A DNA stretch of 64,000 bases, taken from Granulicella tundricola MP5ACTX9 (lineage in GTDB: Bacteria > Acidobacteriota > Terriglobia > Terriglobales > Acidobacteriaceae). This document shows, piece after piece, positions 1 to 8,381 of this stretch. The translations under genes were made by a program, and so were the position numbers. Location: assembly GCF_000178975.2 (NCBI RefSeq), contig NC_015064.1, positions 1,674,001-1,738,000 on the forward strand, read 5' to 3'. The first letter of the stretch is position 1; each line of letters opens with the position of its first letter. The notes beneath the pieces are model-generated. The model did no database searches and was not told the DNA's origin. It saw only the letters and a program-made list of their open reading frames with translations.

Positions 1-431
1 GCACCCTTGAAGCCAAGATCAGTGATCGTACGTTCCAACTCGTCAGCCGAACCATCAGGATCGGTCAAGGGAAGATGAGCAAGCCCAGCGTATCGGCTGG
101 GATGAGCAGCGACGCGCTGGGCGATTTGATCATTGGTCTCTTTCGCCCATCGACATGCCTGCAATGGCGGCAGCAGATCGGCACCCGCCATTGGATACGA
201 AAGCACTTGAACCGTGATGCCGGACTCATCGAGTTGCTCCAAACGGCCCTCGGTATCACCCATCGCGACGGCCATCTTCTCAAGGAGGGGCCCATGACCA
301 TAAGGTCTGTCGCGCGACAGATAGCCTCTATCAATGACGGCTTCTTCCGGCAAGCGACGCGTGAGTTCGGGGAAAACAACGTGCTCCTCGACTCCCACGA
401 TGCGGGACAATATTGCAGTTTTGTCGTTCAT
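1..431 (-). CDS. Amidohydrolase_2-family metal-dependent hydrolase/decarboxylase (partial)
   Basis: Translating the minus strand from the ATG at 429-431 gives 143 open codons that run off the left edge, so the C-terminal half is missing. The N-terminus carries the EEH metal-binding signature (residues 15-17) typical of the decarboxylase branch of the amidohydrolase_2 family (2,3-dihydroxybenzoate decarboxylase and relatives). It is followed by a LDESGITVQVLSYP stretch and, near the edge, AHPSRYAGLAHLP and DLGFKGA, all of which match conserved blocks of that family. The exact substrate cannot be told. It lies 33 nt downstream of an esterase gene on the same strand and is probably cotranscribed with it. 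Confidence 0.85.
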   Translation of the reverse strand, partial: MNDKTAILSRIVGVEEHVVFPELTRRLPEEAVIDRGYLSRDRPYGHGPLLEKMAVAMGDTEGRLEQLDESGITVQVLSYPMAGADLLPPLQACRWAKETNDQIAQRVAAHPSRYAGLAHLPLTDPDGSADELERTITDLGFKG

Positions 432-464
432 GATTCCTCACGTCCGTGTGGGGTGGAACAGGCT

Positions 465-1418
465 TTATTCGGCGAAACGATGTCTCAGAAACTGCCCGAT
501 CGCTTGAAGTGCCTGACTGGAGGCCTCGAGGCGTCCAACGCTCCCGAGAAATCCATGAATCATGCCGTTCCACACATCAAGACGGGCATCCACTCCCGCC
601 GCGACTGCGCGCTCAACCAACCGGACGGAGTCATCGAGGAGCACTTCGTCGTTGCCTACATGAACCCGTATGGGCGCAAGGCCCTCCAAGTCAGCAAAGA
701 GCGGCGAAGCGATCGGGTCTTCACTCTTGTGGCCGACCAAGTAGGCTTCAACCAGCCCGGACGCTTGCGGCTTTGTAAACAGAGGATCAGCCTCCGCACG
801 GCTTGACCAACTCTCTCCCGAAAGGGAGAGATCAGTCACGGGGGAAATGGCCACTCCGCCTATCAAAGCATCGCCAGATGTTCCGCCGCTTTGCGCCAGA
901 TATACGAGCAGGGCCAGGGCCAGATTTCCGCCTGCGGAATCTCCGGTGACGGCAATTTTGGAGTAGCCACTCTCAGCTAACCCGACGTAAGCAGCCTTGA
1001 CATCCTCAAACGCGGCGGGAAACGGATGCTCTGGAGCGAGTCTGTAATCGGGGAGAAAAACCGCAATTCCTGCCCGAGCAGCAATATGACCGGCTAGGTG
1101 ACGGAAAGACTCTGCTGAACCCCAGCTAAACCATCCACCATGGACGTGCATAATTGCTTGGTCGGATGGTGCATTTGCGGGTCGGCACCACCATCCAGGT
1201 ATTCCGCCGATCTTATCGGCCACATAGTCGATCGCTTCTGGCGCTACGACACGCTCCATGATCCCGCCAAACGGAACGCGAGCCTGAATACCTTGAAGTT
1301 TGCCTTTATTCGGCGTGACGATGGCGCGCATGGCGGCCATCGCAGTTTGATCCTCGGCGCTAATTGAATGTTCTAAGAACCAAGGGGCAGTTGCATCGTT
1401 TTTTATTTGTGTCGGCAT
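465..1418 (-). CDS. Alpha/beta hydrolase, hormone-sensitive-lipase (family IV) type esterase
   Basis: A 317-residue protein with the HSL-family oxyanion motif HGGW (about residue 93), the nucleophile elbow GDSAGG (about residue 160), an acid-residue region NDEVLLDD and the catalytic histidine in MIHGF near residue 287. The family hydrolyses short-chain acyl esters and is cytoplasmic, and no signal peptide is visible. The length is normal for family IV. The gene sits between a broken NTF2-like gene upstream (35-nt gap) and an amidohydrolase downstream (33-nt gap), all on the minus strand, which suggests a small catabolic operon. The natural substrate is unknown. Confidence 0.9.
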   Translation of the reverse strand: MPTQIKNDATAPWFLEHSISAEDQTAMAAMRAIVTPNKGKLQGIQARVPFGGIMERVVAPEAIDYVADKIGGIPGWWCRPANAPSDQAIMHVHGGWFSWGSAESFRHLAGHIAARAGIAVFLPDYRLAPEHPFPAAFEDVKAAYVGLAESGYSKIAVTGDSAGGNLALALLVYLAQSGGTSGDALIGGVAISPVTDLSLSGESWSSRAEADPLFTKPQASGLVEAYLVGHKSEDPIASPLFADLEGLAPIRVHVGNDEVLLDDSVRLVERAVAAGVDARLDVWNGMIHGFLGSVGRLEASSQALQAIGQFLRHRFAE

Positions 1419-1453
1419 GACATCTCCTTAATACCCGTAATGTTCGGGCCAGT

Positions 1454-1831
1454 TCAATGTGCAAATGCTGCGGATGGGTCGGCTTCACCTCCGAGGTCCA
1501 TAGCTGCGATCAAGCCGCTTTTCACGGTGAACACGTGCAGGACCTCGCTGTCCGAAAGAACTTCCCCTTGAAGGGTCTTGACCAATTGATGAACCGTGAC
1601 GCGGATTTTGTTGGCGTCCAGCTCGGCCATAAAGAGAGGTTCCACATGGGGATCGAACTCAGCCCATTGCTTGGTCCAATACGCTCGGATATCGTCCTTT
1701 CCGACGACCTTGCCTCACTCCGAAGCTTTTGGCCAACTCACGTCTTCCGTCATGAGTGCCAACGCGCCGTCGATATCCCGCTTGTTGAAGGCGGAATATG
1801 CCTGCCCGATCACTGTCCTTACGTCTGCCAT
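1454..1831 (-). pseudogene. SnoaL/NTF2-like protein interrupted by an in-frame TGA
   Basis: From ATG 1829-1831 the frame reads an NTF2-like N-terminus (VIGQAYSAFNKRDIDGALA, then MTEDVSWP) and meets TGA at 1715-1717 (codon 39). The same frame continues with GKVVGKDDIRAYWTKQW and a complete NTF2-like C-terminal half to the stop at 1454. Relatives usually have Gly-Gly where this protein has stop-Gly, so a single GGA to TGA change explains the break. The full reading would be 125 residues, normal for the fold. It is the first gene of the minus-strand set leading to the esterase. Either a true nonsense mutation or a base-call error is possible. Confidence 0.8.
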
Positions 1832-1880
1832 TAGGCCTCCCGTAACTCTTGCCACGCCATCGACTACGTTTGACGAGTAC

Positions 1881-1904
1881 ATGTGTAACAATTATTACAG
1901 ATGT
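1881..1904 (-). promoter_or_regulatory. Shared motif site 1 (ACATCTGTA-N5-TGTT)
   Basis: Read on the minus strand, this site has ACATCTGTA, five bases, then TGTTACACAT. It contains a perfect dyad TGTAA-N6-TTACA (1884-1888 and 1895-1899). It lies about 50 bp upstream of the broken NTF2 gene, in the divergent gap before the MDR reductase gene. Two other sites with the same 13 fixed bases occur at 7723 and 11988. The dyad suggests an operator for a dimeric regulator; a core promoter element is an alternative. Confidence 0.6.
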
Positions 1905-2048
1905 AGCTTTGGTGGCAAGAGATGCTCTTATTTCTGGGAAGTTAGAGATTCTGCACCTTATGAAAGCGCGTCACTTCATCTCTTGAGAAAACCGAAGAGC
2001 TGAAATCATATGCTCCTTAGCCCAATCTGAACCGATCATGGAGGCTAC

Positions 2049-3056
2049 ATGAAGACCTGGCAACTCGAAAAGCTTGGACGAGCGAATCTACATCTCGTCG
2101 AAACTCCGAAACCTGAACCCGGCCCGAGCGAAATCCTGGTGCGCAGTAAAGCCATCTCACTGAATTTTCGAGACAAGGCCATCATCGAGGGCTCCTATGT
2201 AATTCCTATTGATTTCCCGCTGGTGCCAGGGTCAGACCTTGCTGGCGAAGTTGTATCTGTGGGAGCCAATGTCACGCGTTTCAAAGCGGGAGATCAGGTC
2301 GTCTCCACGTTTCAGCCGCTCTGGCTCGACGGCATACCAACGGTTGAAGCGCGCAACGCCACCTTGGGTGGGCCTCTCCCCGGCGTTCTGGCGGAGTACG
2401 TGCTACTTCCTGACACCGGTGCGCTAGCCTATCCCGAATACCTCACGCCAGCACAAGCTTCGACTCTGCCCATCGCTGCTGTAACGGCGTGGGTAGCTCT
2501 CTTTAAGCACGGCAATCTTCAACCAAGTGAGACTGTGTTGATTCACGGAAGTGGAGGAGTCTCCCTCTTTGGCCTACAACTTGCGCGCGCTCTGGGCGCA
2601 CGGGTCATTGCAACTTCGAGAAGCGCGACCAAGATCCATTTGCTGAAGCAACTCGGCGCTAGCGACGTTATCGACACCACGAAGTATCCGGCTTGGGACG
2701 AAGAGGCCCGAAGTCTTACTCAAGACTGCGGCGTAGATCATGTCCTTGAGGTCGTGGGGGGAGAATATCTTCAACGTTCGATCGCGGCGTTAGCGCTGGG
2801 TGGTCATGTCGCGGTCATTGGCTTCATGGAGTCGATGACGTCGACGATATCGTTGCCGCCCTTGATGTTGGGGAATCTAAAGCTGCAAGGGGTCGGCGTG
2901 GGATCGCGGAAGGACATGGTTGAGCTTCTCAATTTTCTGGAACATCACAGGGTCGAACCTGTAATCGACGCCTCTTATGATTTCAGCGACCTTCCGGATG
3001 CTTTAGATCATCTAGACCGCGGACCGTTCGGCAAAGTAGTGGTGGAGATTCGGTGA
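2049..3056 (+). CDS. Zinc-less MDR-family NAD(P)-dependent alcohol dehydrogenase/quinone reductase-like protein
   Basis: 335 residues. The N-terminal GroES-like domain has LNFRDKAIIEG and VPGSDLAGEV but lacks the cysteines and GHE motif of zinc alcohol dehydrogenases. The Rossmann half has HGSGGVSLFGLQLARALGA near residue 165. The protein therefore resembles zinc-less quinone-oxidoreductase/enoyl-reductase type MDR enzymes using NADPH to reduce an activated carbonyl or alkene; this is inferred from the family. ATG at 2049 follows a GGAGG-like site (ATCATGGAGG). The stop overlaps the GTG of the next gene, so the two are translationally coupled. Confidence 0.88.
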   Translation: MKTWQLEKLGRANLHLVETPKPEPGPSEILVRSKAISLNFRDKAIIEGSYVIPIDFPLVPGSDLAGEVVSVGANVTRFKAGDQVVSTFQPLWLDGIPTVEARNATLGGPLPGVLAEYVLLPDTGALAYPEYLTPAQASTLPIAAVTAWVALFKHGNLQPSETVLIHGSGGVSLFGLQLARALGARVIATSRSATKIHLLKQLGASDVIDTTKYPAWDEEARSLTQDCGVDHVLEVVGGEYLQRSIAALALGGHVAVIGFMESMTSTISLPPLMLGNLKLQGVGVGSRKDMVELLNFLEHHRVEPVIDASYDFSDLPDALDHLDRGPFGKVVVEIR

Positions 3057-3988
3057 AGCGCGCCGGATCGGGACACGCTCTCTCGCTTTTATATTTGAAC
3101 GACCTAAAATCACCAAGGATTTGGGGGACATTGGCCATTGTCGTAGCCGCTTACTTCATTGCCGGTCCGATTGAACTGTTCATATTTCATTCGCTCACTC
3201 ATGCGTTCAACCTTCGAAGCGGTTCACCGAACACGCTTATCAAAAGCAGGTACGGAACGCTGATGCTTGTCCGGCTACTGCTGAACAGCGTCCTGTGGGT
3301 CGCCGTTTGCAAGATGTTGAATCGGTCGGCCATCGCCTTTCCGCTCAACAGGCGACGATTCCTCCGCCACACGTTGGTTGGATTAGCGACGGGTCTAGCC
3401 GTAATGCTAGCGACGATGTTCAGTATCTGGGGTCTAGAAGCAGCCGTCGTCACTCGATCAGGACAGACTTTGGCGTCGGCATGTGGAAATGGGTTCGCTT
3501 GGCTGATCCTCGATTTCGTTGGTGCGCTTGGAGAAGAGCTTTACGGAAGGGCTATCGTGCTTGTTGTGGCCGAACGGTTTTTGGGTTGGAGGGGCGCGGT
3601 GCTGGTATCCGGCCTCATGTTCTCCGGCTTTCACCTCGATAATCCTGGTGCGTCGCGGATCTGGTTGTTCCGACTTTTCGCTCAAGGTTGCGTTCTGGCA
3701 TACGCAACCTTTCGCAGTCGATCGATCTGGTGGTCCGTGGGATATCACACGGGTTGGAATTGGATAAGTGCGCCCCTGTTTGGGGCAGCCGGGAGTGGCT
3801 ATCTGGACGAAGGTCATCTCTTCAACTTCGCTCCGCATGGGTCGATTTGGATCACGGGCGGTGCGGTCGGCCCCGAAGGGAGCATCTTCGCATTTGTCGC
3901 TGTCTTCGTAGCACTTGGACTTCTCTTCATCACGACGAGCAGCATAAAGAAACAAAAGCGCGCAGACTGTCAGATTGTCGCGGCGTGA
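3053..3988 (+). CDS. CPBP-family intramembrane metalloprotease (CAAX/Abi type)
   Basis: 311 residues with about eight hydrophobic segments. The three family signatures are visible: EELYGR (motif 1, EExxxR) near residue 160, FSGFHL (motif 2, FxxxH type), and HTGWN (motif 3, HxxxN type). These are the proposed zinc and catalytic residues of CPBP glutamic-type or metallo-proteases in the membrane. GTG start at 3053 overlaps the stop of the MDR gene by 4 nt. Members act in prenyl-protein processing, bacteriocin self-immunity or unknown cleavages; nothing here decides which. Confidence 0.87.
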   Translation: MKRAGSGHALSLLYLNDLKSPRIWGTLAIVVAAYFIAGPIELFIFHSLTHAFNLRSGSPNTLIKSRYGTLMLVRLLLNSVLWVAVCKMLNRSAIAFPLNRRRFLRHTLVGLATGLAVMLATMFSIWGLEAAVVTRSGQTLASACGNGFAWLILDFVGALGEELYGRAIVLVVAERFLGWRGAVLVSGLMFSGFHLDNPGASRIWLFRLFAQGCVLAYATFRSRSIWWSVGYHTGWNWISAPLFGAAGSGYLDEGHLFNFAPHGSIWITGGAVGPEGSIFAFVAVFVALGLLFITTSSIKKQKRADCQIVAA

Positions 3989-4048
3989 GTTCGGTCTTTC
4001 GGCGTAGAGCTTGGTATTAAGGATAGGAACTTGTGGCGCAGGTTCGCT

Positions 4049-5079
4049 TCACCGTTTGACAGTAGACCGGTTGTTCGGAAAGGTCTGATGATTGCGTATC
4101 ATCGTCACAAACGAACCAATCTCGCGATTCACTAGGTCAGGCCTATCGTTCTGAATGTAATGATCGCTTCCTTTAGCAATGATGCGCTCGCTCTGACTGG
4201 ATAGACCCTTCGCCTCCTCCTGCATTTGGTTCCACACAACGGCAGTATCTCTCGAAACGGAGACTGGCCAATTCGATGGAAGGACGCTCGGATCGTGAGA
4301 CAGGATCAGAATCGGAAGATCACCGAATGGACCCGCGTGAACCGTCTCTTCTCCGGAGACTCGCTCGGCATCGAGTTCATTCTCCATCGCATCCACCTGG
4401 ACGGAATACATGAATCCGCCTTGATCCACGCGGTATAAGCTTCAGCGCCTGATGGAATCGAAGTGCATATCCCTCGGAGTCGATACCAGCCAACCGACAT
4501 GAGCAACTTCTGCCAAGGCATCTGACGACGTTGCTGCTCTTGGATCTTCACGAGTTGCTTTGGGATTCTGTCATCCTGAAGCGGCGTGGCGCCATCGACG
4601 AAGACAAGGCCGGCCAAATCAGCAGGATAATGCGTCGCATAGGACCGCAGATAGATCCCCGAGATGGAGTGCCCCACAAGGACAAAGGGACGTTGAATGG
4701 CAGCCGCCTCAAGCAGTTGGTGGAGTTGCAATGAGATGGCGTTGGCATCTTGAACGCCGGCCCCTGAGTCACTCCAGCCAAACCCAGCACGGTCGTAGGA
4801 GCAAACCCGCGTCTGCTTTGACAAGACGGGCTGTACTTTCACCCAGCCAAGAAAGTCATCGCCCAGGCCTGAGCTCAGTAGGATCGTCGGCGAACCCTCT
4901 CCGGTGCAGTAGAGGTGCAGCGAATGGCCGTTCACGTCACAGACTTTCCCCGGCAGGCCAGCGATTTTCCGGTAATGACGAATCGCCAATGCGTTGAATG
5001 TAGCTCCTCCAATGACGGCTACAAGAAAGATCAGAAGTGCGATTGCGATGAGTCTTGTCAGAGTCCTGCTGGCTTTCAT
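4049..5079 (-). pseudogene. Membrane-anchored alpha/beta hydrolase broken by a 2-nt insertion
   Basis: The first part (5079 down to about 4437) encodes an N-terminal membrane anchor, SSGLGDDFLGW, CSYDRAGFGWSD and the nucleophile elbow GHSISG. The frame then turns into nonsense, while the -1/+2 frame continues perfectly with YRVDQGGFMYSVQVDAM, LPILILSHDP and the catalytic-histidine block GSDHYIQNDRPDLV up to 4049. The jump falls at GCTTATACC (plus strand TATA at 4434-4437). Removing one TA restores EAYRVDQ, as expected in the family. The total length of 1031 nt is also 2 nt over a multiple of three. The full-length form would be about 342 residues. Confidence 0.85.
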
Positions 5080-5172
5080 TCAGTTGCCGTCTCCGTCGCC
5101 CGTTTGAGCAACCGTATCTTCCTGCTACTTCGGTGACTCAATCGGATCGCTCAGGAGGCGCACTGAAACACC

Positions 5173-5742
5173 TCAGCTCGTGTAATCGAGGAACAGGACA
5201 ACTAGTCCGCATGCCGCGATCAGTCCTGCAGAAATTGACGCCAGAGTTTTACTTCTTCCCGCTTGAACCGACACATCCATTGCGGCGCGCCAGTACGTAG
5301 CCGCGCCCACGAGAACCAGGACGAGCTCCACGCACGCCGCCGCTTGCGGATGATTCCAGAGTCCGAAACCGAAGGACGGAAGGTTGCCTACATTGCCAGG
5401 GAGGACTGGCATGTCACCGCGGTGCACGACTAGGTCAAGCACCCAATGAGAGACGCTGACGAGTGCGATCACCAAGGCAACCCTTCTACCCAGCCGGGGC
5501 AGGAACATCGCACCTAAGATCGCGGACAGAGCGAGCATACCAACGATCGAGTGCGTGTAGTCCGCATGAATGATGAGTCCGCCGTATCCGGCATGCACCT
5601 GCTGTGCTGTTTCCCGATGAGCAACGAACAAAGGAATGAACACGACGTCAATCCATACGGTCGCAAGCATCAGCGCCCAGAGAGGCGCGGTTTTCTCACG
5701 AGATTTTACGATGGCTGCAAAACCAAAATGGCCGGCGATCAA
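5173..5742 (-). CDS. Multi-pass membrane protein, possibly DUF457/YdjM-like membrane-bound hydrolase
   Basis: 189 residues with about five hydrophobic segments. N-terminal GHFGFAAIV, an early Asp in ATVWIDVVFIPLF, then HADYTHSIVG and SHWVLDLVVH. The arrangement of Gly-His, Asp and His residues in membrane segments is reminiscent of YdjM/DUF457 proteins, but the match is only by eye. The start is TTG at 5740-5742, which overlaps the TGA of the small upstream gene as TTGA, so translation is likely coupled. An unrecognised membrane protein remains possible. Confidence 0.65.
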   Translation of the reverse strand: MIAGHFGFAAIVKSREKTAPLWALMLATVWIDVVFIPLFVAHRETAQQVHAGYGGLIIHADYTHSIVGMLALSAILGAMFLPRLGRRVALVIALVSVSHWVLDLVVHRGDMPVLPGNVGNLPSFGFGLWNHPQAAACVELVLVLVGAATYWRAAMDVSVQAGRSKTLASISAGLIAACGLVVLFLDYTS

Positions 5743-5840
5743 TTGACCACCTCTTTTTGCTTGGCAGGGGGCCAGGGAAGACGACGGTCTACCAACCCAA
5801 CAACTAAGACGAACAGGAGAACTCCTACGACGAATTGCAT
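5739..5840 (-). CDS. Small single-pass membrane peptide, 33 residues
   Basis: ATG at 5838-5840 is preceded by a good Shine-Dalgarno AGGAGT with 3-nt spacing. The frame encodes a hydrophobic N-terminal half (MQFVVGVLLFVLVVGLV) followed by a basic Arg-Arg and proline-rich tail (LPWPPAKQKEVVN). Its TGA overlaps the TTG start of the downstream membrane protein. It may act as a leader for coupled translation or as a small partner of that protein. No homologue is recognised. Confidence 0.6.
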   Translation of the reverse strand: MQFVVGVLLFVLVVGLVDRRLPWPPAKQKEVVN

Positions 5841-5882
5841 TCTGACTCCTTAGCTCGCACTCGTTATCGCTGTGCGTTTGTC

Positions 5883-5904
5883 ATATGGAATGACTGCTCC
5901 ATAT
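5883..5904. promoter_or_regulatory. Inverted repeat ATATGGA-N8-TCCATAT
   Basis: Perfect 7-bp arms at 5883-5889 and 5898-5904 lie about 43 bp upstream of the small-peptide gene and 54 bp beyond the stop of the AraC-type gene. It is a candidate operator for the membrane-protein pair; the adjacent AraC regulator is an obvious but unproved candidate binder. Confidence 0.45.
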
Positions 5905-5957
5905 TACAGGAGTGAGTTCTTATAAACTATGCCAGAGTCGCTTGACCAGCACCGAGG

Positions 5958-6887
5958 CTAACTGGAGGTTATTTCGGAGAATTGTTGTGACGATCTGTAT
6001 TCCGTCGGGGTTTGCAAGAATTCTCGACGGAATGCACTCGCAAAATGGGAGGCGCTTCCGAACCCGCAGGCCAAAGCAATTTCAAGGGTACTTTTGTCTG
6101 TTGTCCTGAGCATGGATTGTGCGGTCTTCATTCTCAGGTGATGTACATGACGGTGCGGAGTCGCTCCTACCGCCTTATTGAATAGTGCGGCAAAGTGAAA
6201 TGGACTCAGACCTGCTTCTTGCGAAAGGATGCGGAGGTCGAGGTGCTCCGATAGATGAGCGTCGATGTATTCCAAGACCCTGATTAATCGGTGGTCGGAG
6301 ACCCGCTCGTGTGTCAGAGATTGATGCCATTCGAAGGCCTTGAACGGGCCAAGTAGAAGATGAGCAGCAAGCCATTGTGCGGCCGACTGCGCGTAAAAAT
6401 CAGGTGCCTTGTCTCTGAGTGCGGCCAATACCGTAAAGCTAAACCCGCTAAGTGGGCGATCATCCATAAACGGCAGGTCTTGGAGAGAACTTCCCACTGC
6501 GTTTCCCGGCGTTGATAACTCTTGCGCTACACGGTCCACGGTAGCTTGAGGAATGTGGACCCCCAGGGTATTAAGGGACCCTTGCCCAACAAAGTTTTGC
6601 CGGAGGCGCCGCTGGTGACGAGCCGGGGAGAGTTCTCCAGTCCCCTTGGTGTACAGTTGCCCGCGCCACTGCCCTCGAAAACGTTCATCCAAGTGAAAAG
6701 CTGAGTTGAGCAGCACACTGAACGACGGATCATCAGACGGTGGTGGTTCAATGACATCTGCGGAGGTGAGATGCCACTCGCTTATGCGGAGACGCAGTGA
6801 CTGCCACCCTGCAGCATCGCTTATCCACTCACGCCGGAAACGGCCGCCGGGGTAACGCAATTTGACTGTACTCTCTCGACTCTTCAT
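5958..6887 (-). CDS. AraC-family transcriptional regulator
   Basis: 309 residues. The C-terminal 100 residues form two HTH motifs: ILEYIDAHLSEHLDLRILSQEAGLSPFHFAALF-type first helix pair (LSPFHFAALFNKAVGATP), then LEIALACGFGSASHFASAFRREFLQTPTEYR, the classical AraC signature. The N-terminal about 190 residues are an unassigned effector domain without a recognisable cupin motif. It lies in the same direction as the small-peptide/membrane-protein pair just downstream, so it could control that pair or the genes to its right. The ATG start at 6887 is preceded by GGGAGTGAGGA. Confidence 0.92.
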   Translation of the reverse strand: MKSRESTVKLRYPGGRFRREWISDAAGWQSLRLRISEWHLTSADVIEPPPSDDPSFSVLLNSAFHLDERFRGQWRGQLYTKGTGELSPARHQRRLRQNFVGQGSLNTLGVHIPQATVDRVAQELSTPGNAVGSSLQDLPFMDDRPLSGFSFTVLAALRDKAPDFYAQSAAQWLAAHLLLGPFKAFEWHQSLTHERVSDHRLIRVLEYIDAHLSEHLDLRILSQEAGLSPFHFAALFNKAVGATPHRHVHHLRMKTAQSMLRTTDKSTLEIALACGFGSASHFASAFRREFLQTPTEYRSSQQFSEITSS

Positions 6888-6942
6888 TCCTCACTCCCTT
6901 ACCTCGAAGTTTTGTAGCTTCTGCGGACAGTTTAGGTCTGCC

Positions 6943-6956
6943 CCGTACCTGTACGG
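6943..6956. promoter_or_regulatory. Palindrome CCGTAC-CT-GTACGG
   Basis: A 14-bp perfect dyad with 6-bp arms stands 56 bp upstream of the AraC gene start, in the divergent gap towards the degenerate receiver gene. It is a candidate operator for AraC autoregulation. Nothing else in the 6888-7159 gap is recognised. Confidence 0.4.
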
Positions 6957-7159
6957 CCTGCCGATTCTCGTGCAAGATTCGCTCGTTTTTGACAACATCG
7001 CGTGTTTTCAAAAGCAGCAGTCACATGCTCCTGTTACACATTGACCAGCAGCAACGCCGGACCGCGGGTAGAGGGCTGTGTACAAGATGGAATTACGAGC
7101 CTGCTCGAGTTCCTCTTCCAAAACAAAGCGTTTGTAAACCTGCGCAGCTGGAAGTGAAC

Positions 7160-7600
7160 ATGAAAACCTTGATCAGCTCGAAAATTAATACTTGTGGTCT
7201 TGGCAGCCAGGAGAGTTCGACGCTCTTACTGATCGAACCTCGATGGCCAAAAGTATCGAGGGTCTCACAGCAACTTGAAGGATCCCGGTTTAGTGTAACG
7301 GTGGCCCATGATGCGAAAGACATATATCTGATGTCCGGCTCAATTCGGATCCCCTGTGCGGTCCTAAGTGACGAACTCGGGGCTGTCGCGTTGCAAGCGT
7401 CAGCAGAGGCGGTCAGGTGGCAATGGCCCAGGACGAGCATCCTTATCTTGGGCACGCCTGGTGCATTAGAAGACCATCTTTACGACGATATTGTGGCCCA
7501 CGCCTCGGGTGCAAATGTGCTCATAAAGAGAGCCGAAAGCATTAACGAACCCGCCATCGATCGACGCTTCGATAAGCGCAGGGAAAGCGTCCTTAGCTGA
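7160..7600 (+). CDS. Degenerate CheY-like receiver (pseudo-receiver) protein
   Basis: 146 residues from ATG 7160, chosen because GGAAGTGA stands about 6 nt before it and because the receiver-like fold begins just after. The pattern LLLIEPRWPKVSRVSQQLEG, then IPCAVLSDELG, WPRTSILILGTPG follows the beta-alpha order of CheY. However, the acidic pair after strand 1 is replaced by EPR, and no Asp stands at the end of strand 3 in the usual position. Phosphotransfer is thus unlikely. A second protein of this type is encoded at 17336-17698. The role is unknown; a protein-interaction or redox-sensing role would be speculation. Confidence 0.6.
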   Translation: MKTLISSKINTCGLGSQESSTLLLIEPRWPKVSRVSQQLEGSRFSVTVAHDAKDIYLMSGSIRIPCAVLSDELGAVALQASAEAVRWQWPRTSILILGTPGALEDHLYDDIVAHASGANVLIKRAESINEPAIDRRFDKRRESVLS

Positions 7601-7722
7601 ATTCGGTCTCATGCCCATTCCGTGTCCGTTGGCACCAGCCAACCTATCGCGTTTGCTCTTGCCTGTTAGATCTACACCTCCCTCATAAGCGATCGCAAGA
7701 GACATCCAATTCAAAGTATGGC

Positions 7723-7745
7723 ACATCTGTAATAGTTGTTCCATA
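7723..7745 (+). promoter_or_regulatory. Shared motif site 2 (ACATCTGTA-N5-TGTT)
   Basis: ACATCTGTA, five bases, TGTTCCATA. The dyad is imperfect here (TGTAA-N6-TTCCA). It ends 52 bp before the ATG of the first SRPBCC gene, pointing in the same direction as at the other two sites. The rest of the 7601-7797 gap shows no other signal. Confidence 0.6.
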
Positions 7746-7797
7746 AAGGTGGGCTGATTGTCGTTGCAATGCAAAGGCGAACTACAGGGAGGTTGGT

Positions 7798-8325
7798 ATG
7801 AAGGATTTGATTCAGTGGGAAGCAGTCAAATGGCCTGACGACATGGCTCCCAGTCGCTGTCCCATCCATTTCACCAACGAGCGCCAAGTAGCAGCATCTT
7901 CTAAAACCATTTGGTCGCTACTCACAGACCCCTACGCTTGGCCCCACTTCTATCCAGGCGTCGAACAGGCTCCATCGCTTCAGGGAAGTAATTCGCTCAG
8001 CTTGGGAGTTCGGTTCGAAACCAAACTGGCTGGACAACAGGTACTCGCATCGGTGCAAGAATTCGAGCCTCTGACGCGGATCGCTTGGTACGGTGGTCCA
8101 ATTGACTCGGAAGAGTCCAAGGCTTACCACGCTTGGATCATTACGCCCACTCCTAGTGGGTGCCACCTCCGGACCGAGGAGACGATGAGAGGTCCCCTTT
8201 GGATTGAATTAGCCAAGAAAGCTCCCGACGCTTTCTGGCTTACGCACGAAAAACTTCTCGCGAGCCTCGCGAACATCGCGGAAGAGCGGACAAACCATCG
8301 CAATGAAGAAGAGACGGATAAATAG
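7798..8325 (+). CDS. SRPBCC-family (polyketide cyclase/START-like) protein
   Basis: 175 residues. The SRPBCC pattern is clear: NERQVAASSKTIWSLLTDPYAWPHFYPGV, SLGVRFETKLAGQQVLASVQEFEPLTRIAWYG, then a WIITPTPSGCHLRTEET strand set. These small hydrophobic-cavity proteins bind or modify lipophilic small molecules, and many are of unknown function. A strong SD GGGAGG lies 5 nt before the ATG. It heads a plus-strand run with the F420-reductase-like gene, a deacetylase, a second SRPBCC protein of the same subtype (9975-10478) and a tandem NTF2 protein. Confidence 0.85.
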   Translation: MKDLIQWEAVKWPDDMAPSRCPIHFTNERQVAASSKTIWSLLTDPYAWPHFYPGVEQAPSLQGSNSLSLGVRFETKLAGQQVLASVQEFEPLTRIAWYGGPIDSEESKAYHAWIITPTPSGCHLRTEETMRGPLWIELAKKAPDAFWLTHEKLLASLANIAEERTNHRNEEETDK

Positions 8326-8381
8326 TCACTGTTCGTCTTCGAAACAATCGATACCTCAACAGAACTGCAGGAGGATGATCC

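Noticed and set aside
75..806. 243-codon plus-strand frame across the amidohydrolase and esterase genes
   Set aside because: It spans the ends of two recognised minus-strand genes and shows no motif.
5883..5904. Fourth copy of the ACATCTGTA-N5-TGTT motif
   Set aside because: The minus strand nearby has CTGTAATA and TTCCATA, but without ACAT and with different spacing; kept only as a separate inverted repeat.
7019..7046. Possible half site TGTTACACAT before the receiver gene
   Set aside because: It matches only the right half of site 1 and lacks ACATCTGTA.
7466..7774. 102-codon minus-strand frame beyond the degenerate receiver gene
   Set aside because: TTG start without SD, overlaps the receiver gene and motif site 2, and has no recognisable fold.
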